Shown: positions 28,914-37,141 of the stretch, one piece after another | Numbering within the stretch: the stretch's first letter is position 1 | Layout of the letters: each line of letters starts with the position of its first letter | Source: Actinomycetota bacterium | Lineage (GTDB): Bacteria; Actinomycetota; Actinomycetes; Actinomycetales; Dermatophilaceae | Length of the DNA: 64,000 bases | Assembly: GCA_020161845.1 (NCBI GenBank) | Contig: JAIUNK010000004.1 | Span: forward strand, 1 to 64,000 | Direction: 5' to 3' | The notes under the pieces: generated by a model | Databases searched by the model: none | What the model saw: the letters and a program-made list of their open reading frames with translations, nothing else | What the model was told of the DNA's origin: nothing | Translations under genes and position numbers: made by a program

Positions 28914-29810
28914 TCAGTCGCCGACCTCGTCCCGGCCGCGCATCACCAGCTTGGGATCGGCCTCGCCCACCACCGCGTGGTCCTTGCCCTCGTAGTCGAA
29001 TTGGGAGAGGAAGTAGCGCATCGCGTTGATGCGCGCGCGCTTCTTGTCGTTGGACTTGACGGTGATCCACGGGGCGGAGTCGGTGTCCGTGGCGCGGAAG
29101 ACCTCCTCCTTGGCCGCCGTGTAGATCTCCCACCGGTCCAGCGACTCGACGTCCATCGGCGAGAGTTTCCACTGCCGCACCGGGTCGATCTGGCGAATCG
29201 CGAACCGGGTGCGCTGCTCGGCGCTGGTGACCGAGAACCAGAACTTCGTCACCGATGTCCCCGCGTCGATCAGCATCTTCTCGAACACCGGCGCCTGCTC
29301 CAGGAAGAGGCGATGCTGCTCATCGGTGCAGAAGCCCATCACCCGCTCCACCCCGCCGCGGTTGTACCAGGACCGGTCGAAGAGCACGAGGTGGCCGGCG
29401 GTGGGCAGGTGCTGGACGTAGCGCTGGAAATACCACTGGCCCTGCTCGGTCGTGGTGGGGGTGCCGAGCGCCACGACGTGCGCCAGCCGCGGGTTGAGGT
29501 GCTCGGTGAACCGCTTGATCGTGCCCCCCTTGCCGGCGGCGTCCCGACCCTCGAACAGGATGACGTGGCGACCGCCCACGTCCTGGTTCCAGTACTGGAA
29601 CTTCAGCAGTTCCACCTGCAGGTCGTACTTGAGCTGTTCGTACTCCCCGCGGCCCATCCGCTCGTCGTACGGATAGCCCTCGCGCCAGGTGTCGACCGGC
29701 GAACCGCCGGGGTCGATCAGGTCGGGGTCCGATCCGGTGATGTCGTGGTCCACGGTGTAGCCCTGCTCGAGCAGGGCATCGAGGTACTCCCTGAAGTTCT
29801 GCGGCGACAT
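28914..29810 (-). CDS. ppk2: Polyphosphate kinase 2 (PPK2)
   Basis: P-loop kinase transferring phosphate between polyphosphate and nucleotides; 298 residues, single-domain, as in class I/III PPK2. Walker A GRDAAGKGG (88-96), Walker B-like LFDRSWYNRGG (about 142-152) and the lid segment RQWKLSPMD are intact. The N-terminal 45 residues are an extra acidic lead. Class I enzymes mainly phosphorylate NDP. The class cannot be decided with certainty here. The close convergence with the proton pyrophosphatase suggests shared phosphate-energy metabolism but not co-transcription. Confidence 0.93.
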   Translation of the reverse strand: MSPQNFREYLDALLEQGYTVDHDITGSDPDLIDPGGSPVDTWREGYPYDERMGRGEYEQLKYDLQVELLKFQYWNQDVGGRHVILFEGRDAAGKGGTIKRFTEHLNPRLAHVVALGTPTTTEQGQWYFQRYVQHLPTAGHLVLFDRSWYNRGGVERVMGFCTDEQHRLFLEQAPVFEKMLIDAGTSVTKFWFSVTSAEQRTRFAIRQIDPVRQWKLSPMDVESLDRWEIYTAAKEEVFRATDTDSAPWITVKSNDKKRARINAMRYFLSQFDYEGKDHAVVGEADPKLVMRGRDEVGD

Positions 29811-29927
29811 GGGCGCAGACTAGGGCGTCCCGGTGGCCGGGCGGGAGACTGGCGGCGACGACCGTTCCCTGGTAGGGATCAGCGGGGTCCGACACGGTGC
29901 CGGCGCACCGGTTACGGTGGAGTGGTT

Positions 29928-30818
29928 ATGACTGCCAACACCGGCCGCACGTTGCTCTTCGTGCACGCCCATCCGGATGACGAGACGCTGGCCACCGGGG
30001 TGACCCTGGCCCAGCGGGCGATCGACGGCGCCGACGTGCACGTGCTGACCTGCACCCTGGGCGACGAGGGCGAGGTCATCCCCGTCGAGCTGGCGCATCA
30101 CCTGTCCGCCATGGACGACACGCTGGGCCGCTACCGGCGCCTGGAGCTGCGGGCGGCGATGACCGCGCTCGGCGTGGTCGAGCACGTTCTCGGCGAGGAC
30201 GTGGGCGGCCCCGGGGCGGCGGCGTACCGCGATTCCGGCATGGCCGGCACCCCGACCATGCAGCATCCCCGCGCGCTGTCCGGGGTGCCCCTGCACGAGG
30301 TCGTCGACGCCATCGCCGAGCACCTGCGGGCGTTGGCCCCGGACGTGGTCGTCACCTACGACCCGCAGGGTGGCTACCAGCATCCCGACCACGTACGGGT
30401 GCACCGAGCCACCTGCGCCGCGGTGGCGCGGCTGCCGCGGCAGGCGCGGCCGGCGCTGTGGGCGGTGGTGGTACGCCGTAGCCGCGCGGCGGCCGACCGC
30501 GCCTGGCTGGCCGAGCATGTCCGCGACGATGGCCACCTGACGATCCCCGGACCCGGCGACCCCTACCCGGCGGGCGTGGTCGACGATGCGCTGATCGCCT
30601 GGGAGGTCACCGGCGACGCCGAGGCGCTGGCGCGGCGCGACGCAGCCCTGGCCGAGCACCGCACCCAGGTACACCTCGGGGACGGCTGGTATGCCTTGTC
30701 CAACGACATCGCCGCACGGTTGCCCACGACCGAGTCCTATGTGCCGCTCGACCCCGACACCGGAGCGCTGGCGCCGGTGGCGGCCGACCAGATCATCGAT
30801 GAGCGGAGGGCGCCGTGA
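29928..30818 (+). CDS. mshB: Mycothiol biosynthesis deacetylase MshB
   Basis: Zinc-dependent deacetylase that removes acetate from GlcNAc-inositol to give GlcN-inositol, the second step of mycothiol synthesis. The protein has 296 residues. Zn ligands fit His15 and Asp18 in HAHPDDE plus His155 in QHPDHVRVH, aligned with the known mycobacterial ligands. The pattern TLGDEGEVI and a Mtb-like length favour MshB over the conjugate amidase Mca. GGTGGAG lies just before the ATG. Its TGA overlaps the next GTG (GTGA). The organism is therefore expected to use mycothiol. Confidence 0.93.
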   Translation: MTANTGRTLLFVHAHPDDETLATGVTLAQRAIDGADVHVLTCTLGDEGEVIPVELAHHLSAMDDTLGRYRRLELRAAMTALGVVEHVLGEDVGGPGAAAYRDSGMAGTPTMQHPRALSGVPLHEVVDAIAEHLRALAPDVVVTYDPQGGYQHPDHVRVHRATCAAVARLPRQARPALWAVVVRRSRAAADRAWLAEHVRDDGHLTIPGPGDPYPAGVVDDALIAWEVTGDAEALARRDAALAEHRTQVHLGDGWYALSNDIAARLPTTESYVPLDPDTGALAPVAADQIIDERRAP

Positions 30819-31396
30819 CTTCGGAGCTGACCTCGGAGCTGAACTCGAAGCTGACCCAGGGCGTGCCCAGCGGCGTGCAGCCGCCGATCCAGGACACCCA
30901 GGGGCCGGCCGGGATCGACCCGCGGCTGTTCCGGCGGGTGTTCGGGCGGTTCGCGACCGGCGTCACCGTGATGACGACGACGGCCGACGGCCAGGACCAC
31001 GCCATGACCGCGAACTCGGTCACCTCGGTCTCCATCGAACCGCTGCAGGTGCTGGCCTGCGTCCACGTGGACTCGCGGTTCCACGACGCGGTCCTGGACG
31101 CCGGCGTCTGGGGCGTCAGCATCCTGCCCTCGGCCGCCCGCGGCATCGCGGACTGGCTCGCCACCCGGGGTCGTCCGGTGCAGGGGCAGCTGGACCGGGT
31201 GCCGCACACGCGCGGCCCGGTCACCGGCGTTCCCCTGCTCGACGACGCCCTGGCGCACCTGGAATGCCGCACGACGGCGGTGCACGCCGCCGGTGACCAC
31301 GCGATCATCGTCGCCGAGGTGGTCGGGTTGGAAGCCCCCGACGAGCCGGGTGCCGCGCTGGTCTTCTACCGGGGTGAATACCGGAGCCTGGAGTGA
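30815..31396 (+). CDS. Flavin reductase-like FMN-binding domain protein
   Basis: A 193-residue protein of the HpaC/flavin reductase family, which reduces FMN or FAD with NAD(P)H for two-component monooxygenases. The core begins at about residue 37: RVFGRFATGVTVMTT, AMTANSVTSVSIEPLQVLACV and FYRGEYRSL are family blocks. The first 30 residues are low-complexity, with a repeated TSEL. GTGA overlaps tie it to mshB in front and the VanW-like gene behind. No monooxygenase partner is visible in the window, so its client is unknown. Confidence 0.85.
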   Translation: MTSELTSELNSKLTQGVPSGVQPPIQDTQGPAGIDPRLFRRVFGRFATGVTVMTTTADGQDHAMTANSVTSVSIEPLQVLACVHVDSRFHDAVLDAGVWGVSILPSAARGIADWLATRGRPVQGQLDRVPHTRGPVTGVPLLDDALAHLECRTTAVHAAGDHAIIVAEVVGLEAPDEPGAALVFYRGEYRSLE

Positions 31397-33114
31397 GGGG
31401 CCGCGGCGGACCCGCCGCTGGCCCCGGAGGCTCTCCGGACCAGGTCGGACGTCCGTCGCGGCGATATCTCACCCGTCGTACGGCGGTTCTCGGGGCGGGC
31501 GTGCTCGCGATCCTGGGGTACGTCGTGCTGGGCTGGGCGACCGGCCGCGCGATCCCCGCGCACGCCATGGTCGGGACGGTGTCCGTCGGCGGGCTCTCCG
31601 AGCCGGAGGCCCGGCTGCGGGTTGCGGACGCCGCGCCACGGATCGAGGCCACCAAGGTGTCGATTCGGTGGGGGGCCACCGAGGGGGCGATCGACCCCGC
31701 CGCCTCCGGGCTGCGGATCGACCCCGATGCCTCCGTGGCCCAGCTCCTGGGACCGACGCTGGATCCGGTGCTGCTCTGGCGGCGATTGCGCGGCACGGTC
31801 GACGTACCCCTGCAGGCGCGCATCGACCAGGGCGCGCTCGCGACGTCGGTGCGCGCCGCCGCGGCCACGATCGAGCGCCCGGTCCGGGAGGGGTCGGTCA
31901 GCTTTCCCGGCGGGACCGTCGTGGCGCAGCGCCCGCAGGCCGGCCGCCGGGTCGACGTGGCCGCCACCGTGGCGGCGGTGGCCCGGAGCTGGCCCGGTGC
32001 AACGCCGGTCACCGGCAGCCTTGAGGAGGTCGCCCCGCGCATCGACCCCGCCGCCTTCGACGTGGCGGTGCGCGATCAGGCGGCCCGGGCGGTGGCCGGA
32101 CCGCTGGAGGTCGTGGCGGACGGCCGCCGAGCCACGCTGGCCCCGGCCCAGTTCGCGCCGGCGCTGGCGATGGTGCCCGATGCGGGCGCGCTGACCCTGC
32201 GGGTCGGCAGCCGGGAACTCCTGGCGGCCCTGCGCACGGTGGCCCCCGGACTGGAGATCCAGCCCGTCGACGCGACGATGCAGCTGCGCAACGGCACCCC
32301 GGCCCTGGTCGCGGCTCGACCTGGCCGGCTGATCGACGGTCCCACCAGCGCCGAGACGGTGTCTCGCGGGCTGGTCGACGGGTCGCGCACGGCTCAGCTC
32401 ACGCTGCTGGACGTCGCCCCCGCCGTGACCTCCGAGCAGGTCGCCGGCTACGGCATCACCGCCGAGATCGGCCGGGCCACCGTGACGATCGGCGGGGCCG
32501 GTGAGCCGGCCCGGCTGAGCAACGCGGCCTTGGCGGCCAAGAAGCTGACCGGCCGCTTGGTGACACCCGGTGGTCAGGTCTCGTTCAATCAGTCCGTCGG
32601 TCCGCGCACCCCTGCCGCCGGCTTCGCCGCCACGACGACTCGGCTGCCCGGGGTGGGCACCGAGGACGAGGGCGGGGTGGGGCAGGTGGCCTCGGCGCTG
32701 TACGAGGCGGCGTTTCGCGCCGGGTTGGTGGTGGGCCCGCGCACGGCGTACTCCGTCTACCTTCCCGGCACCGCGGCCGGCCTCGACGCGCGGGTCGCGA
32801 TCGGGGGGCCGGACGTGACCGTCACGGCCGACCGGGAGTACGGGGTGCTGATCTCCGCCCAGGTGAGCGGGGCGGCCGTCGAGGTGGTGCTGTACGGCCG
32901 GGCCGGGATCGCCAGCACGGTGACGGCGGGAACGCCGACGGGCGTCGTCCGGCCGGCCCCGGGGGTGGACCCGAGCCTGGCCTGCCGACCGAGTGCCGGC
33001 CAGCCCGGCTTCGAGATCAGCGTCGCCCGGATCGTCACCGCAGACGGGGTCGAGGTGCGGCGCGACAGCGTGTCCGCGCGGTATGCGCCGGTGCCCGGCG
33101 TGAGCTGCGGCTGA
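31393..33114 (+). CDS. VanW-like membrane-anchored protein with peptidoglycan-binding-type repeats
   Basis: A 573-residue protein with a single N-terminal anchor helix (about residues 31-50, AVLGAGVLAILGYVVLGW). Two YoaR/PG_binding_4-like regions and a C-terminal VanW domain follow, so it is likely exported and wall-associated. The VanW core NQSVGPRTPAAGF is clear. The usual G-G-G-I/V-C-Q-V cysteine motif reads EGGVGQVASALYEAA, with Gly in place of Cys. It is the third gene of a mshB-flavin reductase-VanW chain joined by GTGA overlaps. A cell-envelope role is inferred from the architecture only. Confidence 0.82.
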   Translation: MRGRGGPAAGPGGSPDQVGRPSRRYLTRRTAVLGAGVLAILGYVVLGWATGRAIPAHAMVGTVSVGGLSEPEARLRVADAAPRIEATKVSIRWGATEGAIDPAASGLRIDPDASVAQLLGPTLDPVLLWRRLRGTVDVPLQARIDQGALATSVRAAAATIERPVREGSVSFPGGTVVAQRPQAGRRVDVAATVAAVARSWPGATPVTGSLEEVAPRIDPAAFDVAVRDQAARAVAGPLEVVADGRRATLAPAQFAPALAMVPDAGALTLRVGSRELLAALRTVAPGLEIQPVDATMQLRNGTPALVAARPGRLIDGPTSAETVSRGLVDGSRTAQLTLLDVAPAVTSEQVAGYGITAEIGRATVTIGGAGEPARLSNAALAAKKLTGRLVTPGGQVSFNQSVGPRTPAAGFAATTTRLPGVGTEDEGGVGQVASALYEAAFRAGLVVGPRTAYSVYLPGTAAGLDARVAIGGPDVTVTADREYGVLISAQVSGAAVEVVLYGRAGIASTVTAGTPTGVVRPAPGVDPSLACRPSAGQPGFEISVARIVTADGVEVRRDSVSARYAPVPGVSCG

Positions 33115-33209
33115 GAATCGGCCGGGCAACCTGCGTGCCCAGCCCCCACAACCCGGCGGGCAACGCTAGGGTGTGGGTGGCGTCAGAGCTGCCCAGGAGG
33201 ACGGATCCC

Positions 33210-33530
33210 ATGACCTACATCATCGCCCAGCCCTGTGTCGACGTGAAGGACAAGGCCTGCATCGAGGAATGTCCGGTCGACTGCATTTACGAGGGTGAGC
33301 GCACTCTCTATATCCACCCCGACGAGTGCGTCGACTGCGGCGCCTGCGAGCCGGTGTGCCCGACCGAGGCGATCTTCTACGAGGACGACGTCCCGGAGCA
33401 GTGGTCCGACTACACGGCGGCCAACGCGGAGTTCTTCGAGGAGCTCGGCAGCCCCGGCGGTGCGGCCAAGCTCGGCAAGACCGGCAAGGACCACCCGCTG
33501 ATCGCTGCCCTTCCCCCGCAGGGCGAGTGA
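33210..33530 (+). CDS. fdxA: 7Fe ferredoxin FdxA
   Basis: A 106-residue low-potential electron carrier with one [3Fe-4S] and one [4Fe-4S] cluster. Cys9, Cys17, Cys21, Cys25, Cys40, Cys43, Cys46 and Cys50 follow the pattern of mycobacterial FdxA/FdxC-type ferredoxins, which carry an acidic C-terminal extension. AGGAGG sits ten bases before ATG 33210. A possible -10 (TAGGGT at 33167-33172) lies just upstream. It overlaps dapC by GTGA, the conserved actinobacterial fdxA-dapC arrangement. Confidence 0.95.
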   Translation: MTYIIAQPCVDVKDKACIEECPVDCIYEGERTLYIHPDECVDCGACEPVCPTEAIFYEDDVPEQWSDYTAANAEFFEELGSPGGAAKLGKTGKDHPLIAALPPQGE

Positions 33531-34741
33531 GCGATCCGACCCGACCGGCGGGCGGGACGCGCAGCGATGCGCGCCCGCCCGCCGAGCATTTCGCGCTGCC
33601 CGACTTCCCCTGGGACACCCTGGCGCCGTACAAGGCTCGCGCCGCCACCCACCCCGGTGGCCTCGTCGATCTGTCCGTCGGCACGCCCGTCGACCCGACC
33701 CCGCTCGTGGTTCGCCAGGCCCTGATCGCGGCGGCCGACGCGCCGGGTTACCCGCAGACCCATGGCACCGCGCCGCTGCGCGAGGCCGTGGCCGCCTGGT
33801 TCGAACGCCGCCGCGCGACCCCCGGCGTCGACCCCGCGGGGGTGCTGCCCACCATCGGCAGCAAGGAGCTGGTCGCCTGGCTCCCGACGCTGCTGGGGCT
33901 GGGGCCCGGTGACGCCGTAGCGTTCCCGGCGGTGGCCTACCCCACGTACGACGTCGGCACCCGCCTGGCCCGAGCCACCCCGCTACCGTTCACCGGGCTC
34001 ACCGAACTCGGCCCCGCCGGGGCGGCTACCGCGCCGCGCTTGGTGTGGGTGAACAGCCCCGGCAATCCGACCGGCACCGTGCTCGGCGTGGCGCATCTGC
34101 GCAAGGTCGTCGACTGGGCCCGCGCCCGCGGCGCCATCGTGGCGAGCGACGAGTGCTACGCCGAGCTGGACTGGCGCACCGAGAACCCCGACGATCCCGG
34201 CCGCTCAGCCGATGCCCCGGGGTCGGTCCCCAGCCTGCTCGACCCGCGCGTGTGCGACGGCGACCATCGCGGCCTGCTGGCGTGCTATTCGCTGAGCAAG
34301 CAGTCCAATCTGGCCGGCTACCGCGCGGCCTTCGTAGCCGGTGATCCGGTGCTGATCGCGCAGCTCCTGGAGGTCCGCAAGCACGCCGGGATGATGATGC
34401 CCTGGCCGGTGCAGGAGGCGATGCGGGTCGCCCTCGGTGACGACGCCCACGTGGCGGAGCAGAAGGAGCGGTACGCCGTGCGCCGTGCGCACCTGGTGCC
34501 CGCGCTGGCCGACGCCGGCTTCCGCATCGAGAACTCCGAGGCCGGCCTCTACCTGTGGGCGACCCGGGACGAGGACTGTGGGGATTCGGTCGGCTGGCTG
34601 GCCGCCCGCGGGATCCTGGCGGCGCCGGGGTCGTTCTACGGGCCGCGCTCGACCCGCTATGTGCGAGTCGCCCTGACCGCGACGGACGAGCGGATCGCGA
34701 CCGCCGCAGAGCGGTTGCGCTCCGCCCGGACCGCCGGCTGA
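33527..34741 (+). CDS. dapC: Succinyldiaminopimelate transaminase DapC
   Basis: PLP aminotransferase of the lysine/meso-DAP pathway that converts N-succinyl-2-amino-6-ketopimelate to N-succinyl-DAP with glutamate. It has 404 residues. Lys258 in YSLSKQSNLAGY is the PLP lysine; VNSPGNPTG and the C-terminal STRYVRVALT (substrate-carboxylate Arg) are present. The GTG start overlaps the ferredoxin stop. DapD and DapE are encoded 1-4 kb away, which supports this assignment over a generic aminotransferase. Confidence 0.92.
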   Translation: MSDPTRPAGGTRSDARPPAEHFALPDFPWDTLAPYKARAATHPGGLVDLSVGTPVDPTPLVVRQALIAAADAPGYPQTHGTAPLREAVAAWFERRRATPGVDPAGVLPTIGSKELVAWLPTLLGLGPGDAVAFPAVAYPTYDVGTRLARATPLPFTGLTELGPAGAATAPRLVWVNSPGNPTGTVLGVAHLRKVVDWARARGAIVASDECYAELDWRTENPDDPGRSADAPGSVPSLLDPRVCDGDHRGLLACYSLSKQSNLAGYRAAFVAGDPVLIAQLLEVRKHAGMMMPWPVQEAMRVALGDDAHVAEQKERYAVRRAHLVPALADAGFRIENSEAGLYLWATRDEDCGDSVGWLAARGILAAPGSFYGPRSTRYVRVALTATDERIATAAERLRSARTAG

Positions 34742-34760
34742 CCTCTGTGGTCCGCCGTGG

Positions 34761-35642
34761 TCAGCGGTGCACCAGCGTGATCCGTACCGCGGTATCGGGG
34801 TTGTTCGGGGCGCCCGCGGACCAGGCGGTCGCATCGGCCGAGGTGGCCCGGCGCCAGCTGCGCGACCCCCACGACACTTCGGCGATCCCGAGATCGTCGG
34901 CGGAGGCGACCGCCCAGCCGGCGGCGGTGGCAGCCGCCCGTCGGGTGCCGGCCTGTAGCACCAGCGAGCCGCCGGTGACCTCCGCTGTCAGCCCGGTCTC
35001 GGTCTCCAACTGGGCTCGGACCTGCTCGGGGGTGGGGCCGGTGGCTGCGTCGGCCAGGCGGCAGCCGACGCCCTCCGGGTGCGTGCCGGTGACCGCCGCC
35101 GCGTAGACGCTCGCCTCAGTCTCGTGCTGGGCATAGGCCAGGGGTGCTGCGCTGAGCTGCACCTTCTGCGCGGCCTCGGTCAGGGGCAGCGTTTGCCACC
35201 CGGGGACCTTGACCAGGGCGTCGTAGAACTTGCCGGTGGCATAGACGGTGTTGCGGATCTGCGCCGGCGTCCCCCACCCCTGGCTGGGCCGCTGCTGGAA
35301 GAGCCCGAGCGAGTCGCGGTCGCCGCCGGCAAGATTGCGCAGCTTCGACTCCTGCATCGCCGTCGCGACCCCGATGGTGGCGGCGCGCGGCGGGAGATCG
35401 CGCTTCGCGGCCAAGGCGCCGATGGTCGCGACATTGCGAGCCTGCTCCGGCGTGAGGTCGAAGCTGGTGCCGGCGGGGTTGGTGAAGGTGCACCGGGGCG
35501 GGCCACCCAGGCCGGGGCCGAGCAGCCGCTGCACCGCCAACCCCAGCACGACCACCAGGATGATCGCGCCGAGCGCGGCGATGACCCCGCGGGGGCGCGA
35601 CGACCCGCCGCGCCGTCGTCCGGGCCGATTAGTCGTTGGCAT
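34761..35642 (-). CDS. Membrane-anchored lysozyme-fold (transglycosylase-like) protein
   Basis: A 293-residue protein with a basic cytoplasmic lead and one N-terminal helix (about residues 19-41, [18 protein letters not shown]), so it should face outward. The central region [18 protein letters not shown] and [16 protein letters not shown] resembles the lysozyme-like fold of lytic transglycosylases, with the Glu of QESKL as probable acid. A C-terminal part rich in AT follows. Homologs are common in actinobacteria and often carry no firm function. Its ATG lies inside the end of dapD (14-base overlap). So lysine/DAP synthesis and a wall enzyme may be co-expressed. Confidence 0.75.
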   Translation of the reverse strand: MPTTNRPGRRRGGSSRPRGVIAALGAIILVVVLGLAVQRLLGPGLGGPPRCTFTNPAGTSFDLTPEQARNVATIGALAAKRDLPPRAATIGVATAMQESKLRNLAGGDRDSLGLFQQRPSQGWGTPAQIRNTVYATGKFYDALVKVPGWQTLPLTEAAQKVQLSAAPLAYAQHETEASVYAAAVTGTHPEGVGCRLADAATGPTPEQVRAQLETETGLTAEVTGGSLVLQAGTRRAAATAAGWAVASADDLGIAEVSWGSRSWRRATSADATAWSAGAPNNPDTAVRITLVHR

Positions 35643-36567
35643 GCAGTGCGGAGTTGAGCGTGATCCCGTGGCCGTCCCGGGCGCGCGCCTCGACCGCGCC
35701 GGTGACGGAGTTGCGCAGGAAGAGCAGGTTGTCCTGGCCCGACAACTCGCGGGCCTTGACGATCCGACCGTCGGCGAGCGTGACCTTGCTGCCCGCGGTC
35801 ACATACAGCCCCGCCTCCACGACGCAGTCGTCCCCGAGCGCGATCCCGATGCCGGCCTCCGCGCCGACCAGGCAGCGACGCCCGATGCGGACCCGTTGCG
35901 TGCCGCCCCCGGACAACGTCCCCATCGTCGAGGCCCCGCCGCCGATGTCGGAGCCGTCGTCGACGACGACGCCCTGGCTGATGCGGCCCTCCACCATGGA
36001 ATGGCCGAGCGTGCCGGCGTTGAAGTTCACGAAGCCCTCGTGCATCACCGTGGTGCCCTCGGCCAGGTGCGCCCCGAGTCGGACCCGGTCGGCGTCGGCG
36101 ATCCGGACGCCGGTGGGCATGACGTAGTCCACCATGCGCGGGAACTTGTCCACGCCGTAGATGGCCACCGGCCCGTCGGCCCGCAGCCGGCCACGCACGG
36201 TCTCGAAATCGTCGGGGGAGCAGGGGCCGGCGGAGGTCCACACGACATTGGGCAGCACCCCGAACAGCCCATCCAGGTTGACGGTGTTGGGGGCGCAGAG
36301 CCGGTGGCTGAGCACGTGCAGCCGCAGGTAGGCGTCCGAGGTTCCGGCCGGCGAGGCATCCAGGTCGATCGTCACCAGCACCAGCGTCGTGCGCACGCCG
36401 CGCCGCGGATCCGCACCCTCCAGGACCGCCAGGTCGGCGGGGGCGGCGTGCGGGCTGTCGGTGGGCGGTTCGCCGAGGGCGGGCGCCGGATACCACGTGT
36501 CGAGGACCGTGCCGTCCTCCCTGATCGTCGCCAGTCCCCAACCCCAGGCGGTCCGTTGCATGCTCAT
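35629..36567 (-). CDS. dapD: Tetrahydrodipicolinate N-succinyltransferase DapD
   Basis: Left-handed beta-helix acyltransferase that transfers succinyl from succinyl-CoA to tetrahydrodipicolinate in DAP/lysine synthesis. It has 312 residues, the actinobacterial (mycobacterial-type) DapD. The hexapeptide repeats run from about residue 160 ([19 protein letters not shown]), with [16 protein letters not shown] and [16 protein letters not shown] as hallmarks; the family is trimeric. The ATG at 36567 opens [13 protein letters not shown]. It overlaps the downstream lysozyme-fold gene and has an 11-bp tandem repeat in its upstream region. Confidence 0.93.
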   Translation of the reverse strand: MSMQRTAWGWGLATIREDGTVLDTWYPAPALGEPPTDSPHAAPADLAVLEGADPRRGVRTTLVLVTIDLDASPAGTSDAYLRLHVLSHRLCAPNTVNLDGLFGVLPNVVWTSAGPCSPDDFETVRGRLRADGPVAIYGVDKFPRMVDYVMPTGVRIADADRVRLGAHLAEGTTVMHEGFVNFNAGTLGHSMVEGRISQGVVVDDGSDIGGGASTMGTLSGGGTQRVRIGRRCLVGAEAGIGIALGDDCVVEAGLYVTAGSKVTLADGRIVKARELSGQDNLLFLRNSVTGAVEARARDGHGITLNSALHAND

Positions 36568-36610
36568 GGCGCTCAGCCTAACGGCGGTGCCGCCCTGCGA
36601 ATTTCGGTCC

Positions 36611-36698
36611 GCCCGGTGGCCGCCCGGTGGCCGCCCGGTGGCCGCCCGGTGGCCGCCCGGTGGCCGCCCGGTGGCCGCCCCGCGGCCGCCCGGTGGCC
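36611..36698. repeat. 11-bp tandem repeat, eight copies, upstream of dapD
   Basis: Eight units of GCCCGGTGGCC stand head to tail; the seventh reads GCCCCGCGGCC and the rest are identical. The array begins 44 bases from the dapD start codon and ends 78 bases before the start of the divergent small gene. Because 11 is not a multiple of three, the array reads as an 11-residue repeat in every frame, which accounts for spurious ORFs there. Copy-number change could alter promoter spacing. Confidence 0.9.
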
Positions 36699-36775
36699 GC
36701 AGCGGGGACGCGCTCGGCTCGTCGGCACCGCAGGGGGGCTTGATCGAACGTCCAAGACGATCGCACTATGGTCGG

Positions 36776-37141
36776 GTGACGTTTCTTCCGCACGGTCTCG
36801 CCCGGGTGTTGGCCCCGGCCGCCTCGCTCGTGGCGGCCGCCAAGGTGCGGCAGGCGGTCACCGGCCACGGGGCCGTCGGCCCGGGCGCGCCGACCGCCAG
36901 CCGCGAGGTGCTCACGGCTCGAGTCGATCACCTGCAGTCCCGGTACGACGGGCTGCGCTCCCGGGGCTACGGCGCGACGTCGCCCCGGTTGAAGATGGTC
37001 TCGCTGGCCCTGGCCGACGCCAAGGACGACGTCTTCCGGCACGATGTCGCCGCGGAGTGCACCCGGCAGCCCGCGCGCACGCACTGGGTGCCGCGCCTGC
37101 TCACCCGCGGCGCCGCGGCACCGACCGGCTCCCGGGGCTGA
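36776..37141 (+). CDS. Conserved-looking small protein of unknown function
   Basis: A 121-residue protein I do not recognise. It has an Ala-rich N-terminal helix (LAPAASLVAAAKVRQAV) and a central basic helical stretch (REVLTARVDHLQSRYDGLRSRGYG, broken at Gly). A charged segment LKMVSLALADAKDDVFRHDVA and a short Arg/Ala tail follow. The reading frame continues upstream through the 11-bp repeats, but the protein-like part starts at GTG 36776. TTGATC and CACTAT, 18 bases apart, end six bases before it, suggesting a leaderless mRNA. Its 3' end overlaps the convergent C39-like gene by 41 bases. It might be a short helical cytosolic protein; function unknown. Confidence 0.5.
   Translation: MTFLPHGLARVLAPAASLVAAAKVRQAVTGHGAVGPGAPTASREVLTARVDHLQSRYDGLRSRGYGATSPRLKMVSLALADAKDDVFRHDVAAECTRQPARTHWVPRLLTRGAAAPTGSRG

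Noticed and set aside
36389-36775. Upstream extension of the 121-residue protein through the 11-bp repeats
   Set aside because: The repeats read as [11 protein letters not shown] in all frames, and the extension overlaps the dapD start region antisense; it is a by-product of the repeat.
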